DNA from: Sclerodactyla briareus
Taxonomy: Eukaryota > Echinodermata > Holothuroidea > Dendrochirotida > Sclerodactylidae
Length of the DNA: 64,000 bases
Assembly (NCBI GenBank): GCA_026419785.1
Contig: JAODTK010003832.1
Location: forward strand, 248,001-312,000
Reading direction: 5' to 3'
Below, piece by piece: positions 37,291 to 50,090 of this stretch. The notes under the pieces were generated by a model. That model did no database searches and had not been told where the DNA came from. It saw only the letters and a list, made by a program, of their open reading frames with translations. Positions within the stretch are counted from its first letter, which is position 1. Every line of letters starts with the position of its first letter. A program made the translations under genes and the position numbers.

Positions 37291-37734
37291 GTTCTTAAAC
37301 TCAACAAAATGTCCTCACAGTTAAACTGAAAAGATCACCTATAAAGTGATTACATTCTCTCGGGCTACCCCTCGCCCCCTGCCACGTTTACCCCTGCCAC
37401 GTTACCCCAACCCCTACCCCAAGTTGGCATGGACCCCCTTCATAAACTCCATAGTTGCATAGGCCACCGAGTCATTGAACCTTTCTCATTGACGAATTAC
37501 CTATTCATGCCAAGAGTGTATCGGATTGTCGCCATTTTGAATCAAGTAGTGGAAGCGGAGGATCACTTCGTTGTTCAAAAGTCACAACTTAAGTCACCAC
37601 TAGTGCAGTGGAACAGAACGCAATTCTCTCGTAATGTTTGGTGTACACGAGATCAACAGAAAGGAACCATACGTTGCACGAGCCTGCATAACATACACGC
37701 AATTCACGCTTTGCCTGTAGAAACACTAAACTTT
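37291..37734. other. No feature recognised
   Basis: Includes a local duplication of CCCTGCCACGTTTACCCC near 37,380-37,410. A 129-codon plus-strand frame (37,429-37,818) runs into the adjacent SINE and has no known motif. Confidence 0.4.
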
Positions 37735-37850
37735 CCGATTACTCGGGCCACTTGGCAGCTGATTTGTTTCTCCCTGCCTGAAGGGATCCAAACCCACAAC
37801 CTTCGGTCCAACCATTAGACCACCAGACCACGTTGGATTGGAGCCTGCAT
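37735..37850 (-). mobile_element. tRNA-derived SINE (copy 1)
   Basis: On the minus strand box A (TGGTCTAATGGTTGGA, about 37,822-37,807) precedes box B (GGGTTTGGATCCC, 37,795-37,783), then a body with GGCAGGGAGAAACAAATCAG and GGCCCGAGTAATCG. The same body follows box B in the copy at 38.4 kb. Confidence 0.75.
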
Positions 37851-38148
37851 CAACGATGGCGGGGGGGGGGGGGGGGGGGAGGGCGTGACCTCATTCGGGT
37901 TGGACTTGTATTTAGTCAATATGAAGACGTATGCGTGCAAGCAGTAATTAACTCATTCTATAGCGGACGGACAAATGCAGCCAGCAGTATTTTTTTTTCA
38001 GTACATATAAACAGGTATAGCAGGTTTATGTTCGAACTACCAAGATGGTTTAAATAATTTATTATGTATGTCCATGACAATAATTTCTGAATACCGGAAG
38101 GATAGGTCTGCATTATGTGTCGGGTGCTTAGTTATTATTATTATCAAT
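37735..38148 (+). repeat. Duplicated block A
   Basis: The SINE, a G tract (37,860-37,879), AGACGTATGCGTGCAAGCAG, ATTCTATAGCGGACGG, CAAATGCAGCCAGCAGTA and TGTGTCGGGTGCTTA followed by ATT repeats recur in order in block B (38,405-38,770). The identity I can see is roughly 75-85 percent. Confidence 0.82.
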
Positions 38149-38189
38149 TGGTGATTTGATTCAGGTTTTGAACCTGGATTCGTGTCAAC

Positions 38190-38404
38190 GCTGTAATTGG
38201 ACATTCGGAAATTTCTTCTCCCAGAAAGTTTATTGAATGAGTGGAATAGCCTCCTGAAGATGTTCCGTCTAAGAGTGTGAATGCGTTCAAGAACAGTCTT
38301 GATTTATTTTCCAGAATTGAGGGGCGAATTCTTCAGGCATCTTGGTCATTTTTGGGGGGGATGTTGTGACTTCAGGGTCTTTCATGGGGATTTTTTCCTG
38401 AGCC
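38190..38404 (+). mobile_element. 3' end of the CR1/L2-like LINE
   Basis: GAATGAGTGGAATAGCCTCC, TCTAAGAGTGTGAA and TTCAAGAACAGTCTTGATTT, then a GACTTCAGGGTCTTTCA phrase, match 53,650-53,830 and the 3' end of the 13.6-16.3 kb element. The coded pieces are VNEWNSLLK-like and FKNSLDLF. Confidence 0.78.
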
Positions 38405-38770
38405 ATTTACTCGATTACTCGGGCCACCTGACAGCCGATCCGATTCTTCCTGCCTAAAGATGCAACCAATATGGCTCCTCTGGGATCCGAACCCACACTT
38501 TCGGGTACCACTGCCCTGCATCAAATATGGGGGACATGGCGATGACGTGATTGATAACCGTATTCAATAATCCGGAGCTTTTTGGGGGGGCCAAGACGTA
38601 TGCATGGAAGCAGTATTTAACTTATTCTATAGCAGACGGGCAAATGCAAGCCAGCAGTACCGTATGTAGGTTTATGTTTGGCATGATGCTATAAATAATT
38701 GCTGGACACCGGACGGATAAGCCGGCTAGTGTATCGGGGGGCTTGATTCGTATTATTATTATTATTATTA
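38405..38770 (+). repeat. Duplicated block B with SINE copy 2
   Basis: Contains the second SINE (minus strand; box B GGGTTCGGATCCC at 38,494-38,482) and then the same chain of anchors as block A, ending in an ATT repeat (about 38,750-38,775). The G tract is only seven long here. Confidence 0.8.
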
Positions 38771-41700
38771 TTGTTGTTAGTATTATTGTTAGTATTATCA
38801 TCAGTGTCATCATGTTTAATAGAGACACTTTAGTGGAGTGTTTTAACTCCTTTTCTCGAGAAATACTGAAAAGAACTTGGAACGAGGTAGCATGTTTCTT
38901 ATAAGATATCACTCCAGTTAATTCACGTCAATATCACTCACGCACATACCTAAGGGAGCACCTGGAAGGCATTTAGACGTATCCAACCGCCGTGCGAGTC
39001 TTCTCTCTCATTATTCCCCCTAGTTGTTGTGAACCAGGGGAAGTTACCGATCATCTCAGTAGTGACGTCACCTTTAGACTTGGGGTCTTCTGGGTCTTCA
39101 GTATTGGGGATTCACTTACCGTACTTGTTTATGTTTTAAACTCCTGCGGAGCTGGTTCACGGGGCGATGTCGTGCATGCAAGGTTTATATATACTGAAAA
39201 GATTTTTTTTTTTCGCTTGTCGTGTCCCCATTGGACAGCAAGTCCAACCTACATATCACTAAAGCTGCAAAAAATACCCATCTTGCTGGGAGACTTGTGA
39301 CCTTCATCTTCTGATGATTATACCTGCAATTACTGCTTATATGGAAACTTCGAACCTATCCGCGATTACAAGACTTCGAGTGTAGGTCAGTGTTCCCTCT
39401 AAAATGCAGACGTTAGTGGGGGGGAGTGACTGTACCGGATGGGTACCGCCTGGGGGGAGCGGTGTTGCGCTGCACGCAGGGGTTGTCCCTCACCCATGCC
39501 AGGATAATGGTAAGATACGTTTTATATGTTATTTAAGATTTTCCCCTCCTCGGTTGGCACACCTCACTGCTCAGTCGATCGAGGACTCTCCAAAAGACCG
39601 TGCACACAGAATTCTCCCACCCGCTTTGGACATGAAGAGCCAAGATGCGAGCAACACGGTTGAATTTCTTGGGAGTGAAATCCGACTGATACAGCAGTCT
39701 AATTAGTTGCAGTTGGGACGGTGGATGTGGACGGACAGGGAACGGGCGGCCGCAGGGCGGGGGTGGGGACCACTCATTATTGGCAAATGGATGTCTTTAT
39801 GGGCCCATAGAAAAAAGAAGTTAAATCAGCAGCACAAACGGTGCGTCGACAGTTTTCCTAGTCACCTTGACGCAGAGGTGGCAACACACGACGAAAGCCT
39901 TAAAGGAACACATCAATTGTTTAGTGAACGTGCCGACGGTTATGGTTCGAAACGCCCCATTTTATCTGTGTTCCAAAGCAGCCGCCCTGATGGCGTTGAA
40001 CGTATGGAATACCTCACAATATATTCGATCGACTATGAAATGATTTAAAATATTTGGGAGAAGCATTGTGGGCGAAAATAAGGATTTTCTGTCAATGATG
40101 TCAACATCCTGACGTCCACAAAATCAACGACCCGAGGATGACCCGAGGTCATATTGACGAAAACAACAAGTCCGACTTGTTTGGCCCGAGGTCATATTGA
40201 CGAAAACCCACAACAAATCCTACTTGTTAATGTGTTTCTGAAAAAACAAAGCCGAGGACAAAACAAAGCAACCTGACTTGTACTTGCCACAGTCGTTTTG
40301 CGCCGCCGTGCGCGCATGACAACAGTGTTTACTGTTTGTTGAAACTTGAAGGATACTCCACACGGGCTTCAACAAAATGAAAAGTTCAAGTTTGAAATCA
40401 AGTTGATTTTGATGTTCATAGAAGGTTCTCCTCCGTCAAAACAAATCAGGTGATTTAATGTTTCAAGTTATTAGTGGTCATAAGTATATTTTAGGCGTTA
40501 GGTTTACGGTGTTACCTAACCGAGTAGGATAAATAAATGGCTCCGACCTTAGGCTAAGTTAGCCTAACGTTAGGGTATGGACCGCTTGCCGCCTAAGCGA
40601 CTAAAAATTAACATTTACAAATTTACAAATTCGTTACCAGTCGCCGCAAGGCTATAAATAGGCCTAACCGCTATCCAGCCCAATCTCATTCGCGAAGACC
40701 ACTTTTTTCAATAATCAATTTCAGCTTGCAAAATACAGCATTTGGCTCGATTAAGAAAGAGGTCTTTTTTTTTTTAATCTGTAAACTATGAGTATGCTAT
40801 TACATTTGGAATGTCGGCTAGTACTAGGCCTATAGTAGGGCAATCTTGAGTCAATCACTTAGGGAGAGCCTAGGCCGATATTGATAATAAAAAAACCAAA
40901 ACCAATCGCCAAATAAATAAAAACTTACTAGATATATTAGATTGCTCATCATCTCTCCCTCCATGGACAATTTCTCTCTCAGTCGAATAAATTGAATAAC
41001 AAATTAGAGAACGCAAATGATTCTAAAAATAGAAGACTGCTTGCAACAGTACAATAGGCTTAAGTTAGTGTTTCCCACTCGTTATCGCTCACCAGGTACA
41101 GAACTTCACGAACACAGCTTTTCCATAATGCATTTCAAACAGCTTTCATAATGCAATTTTATGGAACACCTTGAGGCTTGATGGTACCACCAAGCAAACA
41201 CAAAACACAAAAACCGTGATATGTTATTGGATTGGTGTGATTTTAGTGCCAAATTAGGACATAAAATTTTACTAAACAAAGAACAAAAAGTCGAATAATT
41301 ATCTGTTTTGTATGCATCTGGTGAAAGGGAGTGTTTTCAGGAATAATTTGATGCAGGTAATGTTGACATTCAAACAAAAGCACGTTTTCACCTTTAACTA
41401 ATACGCGCTGACGAATAGTGATTGTGATCGACTTTACGATTGGCCAGTATACCTAGGCTTGAGGCCAAGCCTAGGTTTCCTAATGGATTTTGAAAACAGG
41501 GTACCGGACCGGAATGTTGAAGGTATGTTAGGAAGGATTCGTGTGAACATCATGATTGGGTTTAATATGGCTTCGGTTCATGAATGAACTGTATCACATT
41601 AGGCTACTTTAGGTGCCCCTACTAAGGTATGTAAGGGTTTTTTTAATAAAAAGGGTGTGACTTGAGTTCGAAAGGGGAACTTTTTTAGTTGTTTTAAAAA

Positions 41701-42370
41701 AAGTTTATAAAAGAAAATTACTTGACCTATTGGAGTAAATTTAGTTAAAATAACGGGGTTTCATTATCCTAATCCTAGATCAACCAAAATTGCTTACGTT
41801 TATCATCCGATCTTAGGACTATAACAATGTATGTAACATGTGTAGTAAATATGAAGTTGTGAGTAAATGAAAAGGCTAGGCTTGTACTTGCTTGATGTTG
41901 TACTGGTTGTTGTCACAGAAAAAAAAAACTTCCACGACAATATCGGCCTTGAATGTCTAGTGCGGAAAGTATAACGACCAAAGTACACGGGAAAAGGAAA
42001 ATAATATAGATACCTACATTCTCCCCTTCACACAAAAATGCATAAGACGGATCGCTCCTAAATTACTATACCAAAATTTAATGCGACAATAAATTCTAAA
42101 ATAACGCTGTAGTATTCTGTTTCGATGAAATCTAAGGCAAGCCCCGCTATACCCTATTGCCCGCCTTAACCTTTCCTAGACGAAATATCACACACGAATA
42201 TTGCCTAATACCAATTTGAAAACGGTGTTCCTCTTCCTATTGACCACAAAATAGACTTCCTTGCTAAGCAGCCTTGAACGATTTTATTTTTTAGGTTTTC
42301 ATAATACACCAAATAACGATTCCACAAATTCACAGAAATAAAACATCCACGTCCACAATTAGATTGGAAG
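38771..42370. other. No gene supported
   Basis: Two adjacent plus-strand frames (39,404-39,706 and 39,707-40,048) span a GC-richer patch but show no family motif. A 60-base duplication with CGAGGTCATATTGACGAAAA lies at about 40,145-40,210. ACGTTAGG and TAGGCC motifs are frequent near 40,540-40,680. From 40.7 to 42.3 kb the DNA is AT-rich without visible structure. Confidence 0.45.
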
Positions 42371-42374
42371 AATA

Positions 42375-42535
42375 CTCTCAATTCCAAAATACCTAATCGT
42401 CTCTCTCTCTATCAATTCCAAAAATATCCAATTATCTCTCCACCAATTCCAAATATACCAAATCTCTCTAATTTCAAAATATCCAATTAATCTCTCGCGA
42501 CCAATTCCAATATACCAATCTCTCTCTCTCAAGAA
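42375..42535. repeat. CT-rich minisatellite
   Basis: Alternating TCTCTCTC and CCAATTCCAAAATATCC-like units, about four copies with periods of about 35-50 bases. Confidence 0.82.
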
Positions 42536-43740
42536 TATAACTTTCTCTACGAGTCACCGAGCCCCATCTCTCTCTAACCCTCGTCAACACAATCTACGTT
42601 CTGTTCGTTTTCTATCAAACCGGGCCAATCTCGACAACCCTGACTCGACACAAAACTCCGGCTCTGCTACCGCTTCACCCCCAGCAGCTCGCCCCAGGAC
42701 TCGTCACGGCACTGGTGTCCTCCAGGGCCCGGGTTTTAACGATCGACGACTGCACCCCAGACGTACCCCACCCCCGGTAGCATGGAAGGAAAACACAGGC
42801 GTGAACATAACAAAACCCCAAATAACTCTAGCTTACTAATTTCTGCGGGCAGCCTGGAACACCGTATTGCGGCCGGAGAGAGAAGTACAACGCACTAGTG
42901 CCAACGCACCCAACATCCTGACGATTCCGAAAAAGACAACAAAACAAACAACCACCACCAATACAATATACCATGAAAATGAATCACATTACAACGAAGG
43001 CGAATACAAACGGCCAACAGCCTAATTACAAAGTACAACCCTAAATCCTGACTACTACCGTGAGGACTACACCATCACTGCCATGCCCTAACCAGCCCAA
43101 CTCGACCAAAATCCCTACACGGCAACCTAACATGCACAGCCCCTCCACGACTGTCCTATATGTAACAATATGGTTAAAAGTACTTCACAGTGGTTAAATG
43201 CGAAGACGAAGAAGAAACTCTCCAGTAAGGCGACTCCCGGCAACGGACGGCAGACGGAAACTCCGTTTCCCCGCACGCCCCTGTAGCAAAACGCTGTGGA
43301 AAATACTCCCTCAGACCATCCGAGGAGAGAATAAAGGCCAAAGCCAAAAAACGTTACCCGACGCCAAAGACCTATTCGCAACCTTGCGATATGGAGACGA
43401 TCGCTGATAAACAGCATACGGCCGATACCCTTCCCTGGAAACGTTTTCAAACCCAGTCAACAACCGTAGTGAACCAAAGGGGAATCGAACCTACAACCCA
43501 CGCCCAATCAACAATAATCCCTGACCAAGGTGACCTAATCACAATACCTAAACAAACACTCCCATACCTCCTCCCGACTATAAACAATTACCAGCCAGCA
43601 TAATAAACCCACGCCGCAACTTAACCCAACCTTTTCATTCCCCGTAGTCCCTCCATTGTCGTCCCGCATCGTATCTAGTACGGAAGCGTCAAAGTAACCC
43701 CAACAACGGAACCGAACCACCCAACTTCCTTACAGTACCG
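42536..43740 (-). repeat. A/C-rich block of unknown origin containing a SINE
   Basis: The plus strand is persistently rich in A and C and poor in G and T for 1.2 kb, like the strand bias of the LINE at 13.6-16.3 kb, which suggests a retroelement on the minus strand. No RT motif was recognised. A tRNA-like promoter lies near the right end (separate entry). Confidence 0.4.
43440..43550 (-). mobile_element. tRNA-derived SINE head
   Basis: On the minus strand TAGGTCACCTTGG (box A, about 43,541-43,529) precedes GGTTCGATTCCCC (box B, about 43,491-43,479) by about 38 bases. Body and tail are not defined. Confidence 0.55.
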
Positions 43741-46700
43741 GTGGCTTTGGTGTGACAACTGGCCATACTGTTGTTAAATAAGTTGACCACTGGCCATTGT
43801 GGAAAACATGGGGTGAGCTGTTGAAAGGGTGTTGATGAAAGCCTACAGTTCATCCTATGCCTACGCTATAATCTTTGCTGTGGAGTCACCTACAGGCTGA
43901 ACAAACTTTCCAGTGGGGCACCAGTAAAAAAAATGTAGGTGGTCTTTCAATTAATTCACAGCACAGGTCAAGAAAATCAAAAAACAAATCTGGTTAGTTC
44001 TGTTTTCATAACTCCAATTAGTTTTCTTCATGTTAGAAAATCCCTAAATTTTGATTTGGTTGTTTTTTTTTTTAAACACCTAAGACAATAGTAATACAGC
44101 GAATCTGATTAAGGTTTTTTTTTTTTTTCTAACTTAACATGACAACATATGTATTACGAATGGGAACATATCATTAGGTGACGAGGTGCATTCCCTTTAG
44201 GCTGAGGCATCCTCTCTCCACCAAACATCTCTCAGTTAGAACTTCCCACTGCCAAGATTTCAGCCGACATATTCTCTGTATTAAGCGAACTGAAATGCCC
44301 TCCAGACAAAAAGGAATCGTGTAAAGAGGCGGAAGAGGCAGGCCTGTAGCAACCACAGAAAGAGTGGGGGAGGGGCCAAACTGCGGTGGGGATAAAATTA
44401 TTGGATGCAGGTAAAAGGGTTCAAATAGGCCAACTTTATTACTAATTGTCACTCTACAACACATGTCGTTAGTAGCATGTGGTGGAATCCTCGCCACACT
44501 TGTTCACCAACTTAATATAGCAAGAGGCTCATCACTAAGGCGAGTCATGACATGAAGCCACCATTTCTCATACTGGCAACCTTTCCTCAACCCAGCAATG
44601 ACAGTGTAAGTTTTGAGACAAAGCGGATAGGTCCTTCCTAGATAACGTACACTAGCTGTAATATATTTAATCACCCATACACAGATATAACTCGCCATTG
44701 ACCACCCGCAATGAGGCTTCAAATTCTGGTTCCGGAAACCGGATCCCGGGAAAGGGTTGTTCAACAGCAAAGTGATCCACCTCGTGGCCCTGCAGCTCTC
44801 ACACACGGGTTGGGTTACCCATGCCATGGTTTGGACAGAAGAGTGTCACTTCATATCTGGTGAATGAGGATTACGATAATACCGACCGTTCAATAAACCT
44901 ATCCGGAAACGCGTGTATGTTAAAGTTTAGCATTCATACACCATGTGCATGTGCTGGTTGTGTGAGGGGAACGGCAAGGGATTATGGTCATTGACTGTGC
45001 AAGAGGGGAATGGGCGGTTTCTCCTCCAGCAAAATGCGGACACCATGGTTCGAAACCATTACTACAATTTCTACACAATTTCCAGGATTATTCCAAACAA
45101 ATCGGGTGGTATCCAGCAAAAGATATGGGGCAATTGTTGTACTTTGTCTTCCTTGCCCAAATTTGCCAATTTTTCGCCCGAATTGTCCATCTAAAAAAAC
45201 TGGGGGAAGGCATCTTCCCTCACCCCAACGCACGCCGGGTACTAACTGTACTGCAGTATCCAAGCGTGGCGCCATTATTGAATCGGAGCGAAGAAAATTT
45301 GCAGCATATAGCCCATGAAATTTACACAAAAATGATAGCTCCAGGGACAAAATAATGTTCCAGTTGTGATGTATATCTCATTCGATCATGCCCGCAGGTC
45401 GCGCCCTCCATGAGTGAAATGCATTCCTATCATTTGTGTGTGTGTGGGGGGGGGGGGAGGCAGGCCCACAATCGGAATAGGAGAGTAGGGAAGAATCAAG
45501 CCCAGGGGGAGTTCTGGTAAAGACGAGATGGACACGGTTTATGAGGCAAACCATTTTTGGGCGATATAATGTGTGAACCTCCAAGCGAGGTGTCGCATTC
45601 GGTTGGCGCGAACCGAAGGAAGTAATGCATTTTTTTCCACATAGGACCGTGTACCTAATTGGCTCAGAACACCAGAAAAGGCCTTTCACGGCTATAAAGC
45701 GGCATCAAATTATTGTCTGCTTTAGCGGGGAGGGGAACAAGGCAAGGAGCAATGGGCATGGCCTCCGAATTCCCCCTCCTATTGGTTAGGTGTGCAATGT
45801 GCGACGGGCATAGGCCAATGACCCCTGGACATGTGCCTATCTGGATAGGGGTGGATAGGCCCCTCAGAAGCTTCAAAATTTTCTAGATGAAAAGTCTCAA
45901 GAGGCCCATTTGGTGCGCACTATGGTCAATGTTTTACATTCAAAAGTTTGTTTGATACAAAATGTGACTATAATCATTGTCTTCTGTCTGTCAGCATTTT
46001 TGTCATGAGGGGGGGGAGAGGGGGAGGGGGGGGGGGGTGTGGCGCACGCCCGTCCCTCTTATTCCCCGCGTTCACTTGTAGGGATAGTTTTTCATGGCCT
46101 GGGTTGAGTGTTGAAAGACAACAGGTATGGATTGACTCTGACAGAGTTATATTTGGGGTGGTAATAAGAAACTGTATCACAGGTACAAACCCCTAAATGT
46201 CATACGATGTTGATATGTTATTGACTTCAAAGTTAAGTTCATAATGCAGAGAGGTTCAGGTAAGGAGAGTCCCTATTGCGCAATATGTGTTCGGTCGCAG
46301 TTGAACGACACAGAGGAGTCCTTATGTATATTAATGTTTTATATTTACGGAAGTGTGTGTGTTGTTTATTGCGAGCAGTTTTGTGACTAGAATTAGGAGT
46401 GGTGGGAAAACGTTTACAGAGAACTTCTTCCGATTTTATACTCCGGCTGACTCTCTCTGATAGGACGGGGCGGGGAGAAAGAAATTCCAGTTGGTTGGGT
46501 TCAGGAGTTTTATGCTCGATGTCAGGAGTGAGACTTGGGCAGTGAATGAAAGCCGGGGATCTGGCTAGACCTGAAAATAAATGAATGAGAAAGAGCACTG
46601 GTACGTGGTGTGTAAAATTTCAAGATAGGAAGTCGTCTGCGTAGTTAAGGCTAAAATTAAGTTAATGGTCAGGCCCGTCAAGCTAAATTTGAGCCTGTGG

Positions 46701-47317
46701 CCCGAGTGGGAGCGAGGGGTGGCCATTGAGTTTCCCTATCTACCCATCGCTTCATGGACTCCTGACTAAAAATGTTCATGTGATGGTGATGATGGTGATT
46801 ATCAAAAAATAGCACAAAATTCCACAGAAAGCTTTCTCTGTCTTCTCTGACAAACATATTAAATATCAGCACCTACAAGCGCACTGAAGCAATACCTCCA
46901 GGAATGTGATTATTATTAAGTGAAGTTAACGGTTGTTGAATTTCGATAGAATACCAAGATTATTTGACAGTGTTGTACAAGTACGACAACATTGAACATT
47001 GCATGATAGGATTGTTTCTCGAATTGCGCAATACTTCCTGCACAAAATTCAAGGCCCTAAACTCATCGAAGGAAAATCTTTTGAACGTCAGATTTGGACT
47101 GATGAATTCATTTTCCCCTTAGTAATAATTTTTACCGCTTTATACTTGAACCTGCAGTTGTCCTCTAGGTTGTATATAGGTTGCGGATATGCACCGCGGC
47201 ATCAATTTTGCGCGTTAAGCAGTTTTATCACTCATACGCTTGCCAGTATTGTATTCAAATGTACTGTTCGAGGTAATACATCCGAAATATGATTTTTATG
47301 TCATCGAATATAAATAA
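43741..47317. other. No gene supported; G-rich tracts, one multi-frame open stretch
   Basis: Minus-strand frames of 107 codons each (44,174-44,497 and 44,504-44,827) and overlapping frames on both strands at 44,943-45,355 have no recognisable motif. Poly-G tracts lie near 45,447 and 46,010-46,037. Nothing could be assigned to a family. Confidence 0.45.
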
Positions 47318-47475
47318 GGAGAAACCACGTTTCATCTCCAGTGGCGGCCCACATGTATTCGACAATAGCTGGTCATGCAGGCCCGACGCGGTAGTGTTTG
47401 CCGGGTGGCTATGCAAACCATGATGCATATTCATACAGTGTGACCCGTGAAGTATTAAACACGTGAACAAGTGGA
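47318..47475 (+). repeat. Dispersed repeat, copy 1
   Basis: CATCTCCAGTGGCG, CCACATGTATTC, GCTATGCAAACCATGATGCA, TATTCATACAGT and AAACACGTGA appear here and, in the same order and orientation, at 50,812-50,962. Possibly a small transposon; ends are undefined. Confidence 0.75.
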
Positions 47476-47559
47476 ACTTACCACTGCCCGTCCTGAACCC
47501 CACCTGAGAGACGGAGCTATTTAGTAACCAAAACTCCATGAACAACAAATCCGTCAGGC

Positions 47560-50090
47560 AACGATTGTCTAGAAGTTAGAGTTGACAGTTCGCCCCAAGC
47601 CAAAAGGGGATAGAGCTATTTGTCCACTAGAGGTCCCAACTGGACCCAGAAAGGACCCAGTTATAAGTAGGGTACAAAGATGAGAGGACCACGTTGACAA
47701 AGCTCTTGGCCCCCTTCCTTCAAAATTTTGCGACGTGAAACGCCCACCTGCGAGTACACATGAGGTGGGCATAGAACTCTAGGTTAGCTGTTGGAAAAAG
47801 AACCTGAAGAAAAAAAGGCTCAAACAAACCCTTCCCCAAAATTCTTACAAAAAAAGGAGGAGACGAGTTCCAAATGCCGGCCCCAAAACAAGATGCCAAT
47901 TGATCCTAATTGGTCATCGACACAAGACACACTAAAAGGTAAAGTGACGGCCCCGCCACTCGCAGAACGCAAAGCCCTTCGGTCTGCCTTGGTACCCCCC
48001 CCCCGAAGCCAATGAAATTATCCAAAACTTCTGCCAGTGTTTTGAAAGAACACATGGCGGAAACTATACAGGTAATGTCATCTGCAGAGACATATTTAAT
48101 TTAGCTCGCCCGGCATAAAAAGGCGAAAACTTGTTGCAAGAAATTCTAAGGGCTTCACTAAACAGAACGTATAACAGTGGTGAAAGGGGAAGCCCTGTCT
48201 GACCCCTCTCAGTACAGGAAAAGAGATAGACGTTAACCCTGTTAAAATAACACAACCAAAAATCTCTCTATATAATAGGGCAATCCAACGAATAAACCTG
48301 ATTCAACCTGAAGGATTCCAAATTTGTAGTGTAAAAAAACATATGGACTACCATGTCCAATGCCTTTTCTCGGTCCAAGGAGATCAAAGAACAAGGCAAA
48401 TTTCGATCTCTAACTTAATAAACTAAATCTCTCGATAACCAAATGTTATGCTGAATACACCTGTCACGCACTGCGCAAGTCTGAAGAGGACCAACAAAGT
48501 CCGGCATAACATGTAGCGGACAGGCGATTCCCTATAGAGTCTTCGAAAGGATCTTATAGTCTTCGTTAAGTAAGGTAATGGGGCGCCTGTTCTTGGGGTT
48601 TGACAGGGTCACTCAGAGGAGGAGGATATTCCCTCCCCTTCCGCTGGCTTGTCCACTGAAAATTAAAATCGAAGCATTAGAAAACATCTCCCCATGGTCA
48701 GCCCAATGTCCCCCAAAGTCCCCCGGAAGACCATCAGTACCTGGAGATGGGTCCCCACCCCCCCCCCTTTACAAATTCCATAGCAAAAAAAAAAAAAAAG
48801 AATGACTTCCGACAGTAAGATCTGCTCCCATAAAAACGTTGTTCACTGGAGTCGGCAACTTCTGTATACTTGACAATCAACCGTCCTGGGGTCGTTGTGA
48901 ACGCGGTCATTGAAAAGAGGTCCGCTTGTGGAGATTCAACGACGACACCCCCGGGATGGTGGACTGACTTAATTACCCGGTCTGAAACAGACCGACACTC
49001 ATCCCGGTAGAAGCGAATGGGAGGCTCCTCATCCGCCACTAACATCTGAACCTTAGCCCTAACCTGGGCCACACGCCCATTGTCATTGTTTAGGACTACT
49101 GCATCATGATCTGAACAATGGGGCTTGGCACAATTTACGCCTGCATTAGGAAGTCATGGAGCATAGAACCTGTCCAGTCCGGAAGAGTCTGTGCCATGTG
49201 GACTATGCCACGTATGAACCACTCTCGGAGATCAAGTTCCTCCCAACATAAATCAATGATAAGCTATAGAAAAAGTGCTTCAATTCCACCATACCACAGT
49301 TGGTTTGTGGATACTGGGAGAAGAGTGAAAACAATTCTTTTGCCAACAGGTCGATTGATAAAAAATGTTACAAACCACTATGACCCATTGGGGGAGTTTT
49401 AAATGCAAACAAATTAAACGACCTTCATTATCCAAAGCTGATGAGCATCGTCCTGCAGGAAATATGAGTTCCCTGCAACAGGACAATGTTCACACGAAAG
49501 AGTTTACAAAAATGAAAAATTCGCTTTCCTGACATTTCTGTTTCAAGAAACCTGTAAACAAAATTTGTGCAACTTAGCTTACATCCATCCCCTGGCTGTG
49601 AAAACTTGACGCAGTGGACCTATATTGGCAGGAAGGAACCTGACTCGATCCACCCTGCCCCAGTTCCTCTGCACAAGATGTTTTTTTGGGAGAAGGGGAA
49701 GGGTCCCCTCCCAAATGTTGACCCAACGGCTGTTTGTCTGTAGGGGCAGTACATGTTAATAAGGAGCAAAGCCTGTAGCGAAGTGTATATTCTTCCTCTG
49801 TCTTCGTCTGTTGCAAGACGCGGGTCTCACTCAACCAATCGTACACTACTTTGGCCTGAAGAGTGAACAGAGGCGCCCTCGTTTCCCAAAAAGATATCTG
49901 AATCCTCAAAGTGATAGGGTGCAGGCACTCGGATCTCACATGATCCGTACTAGCTAACCCCCACAGCGACTTGGGGGCCGATGGCGCACGCCCGCTGAGC
50001 TGACAGAGTCCGAATCACTAAGTTGTTTGGAAACATCGGGTACAAAGAACTTGTCTGTGGGAAAACCCTCTTCCATCTTGCCTTCCCCTA
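47560..50090 (-). mobile_element. L1/Tx1-type LINE, degraded
   Basis: Minus-strand pieces from high to low coordinates: a ragged endonuclease-like part, AMEFVKGGG and GxLSPxQ-like pieces near 48,750-48,650, NPKNRRPITLLNEDYKILSK (48,596-48,540), VRDRCIQHNIWLSRDLVY near 48,480-48,410, SLISLDREKA near 48,385, then LPLSPLLYVLFSEALRI at about 48,200-48,150. This is the K-N-W-R-P-I-x-L-L ... F/Y-D-x-E-K-A-F-D ... Q-G-C-P-L-S-P-L-L-Y order of the L1/Tx1 RT. The QGCPLSP start is broken by a frameshift. Both outer limits are approximate; the 5' part (above 49 kb) was assigned mainly by continuity. Confidence 0.72.
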
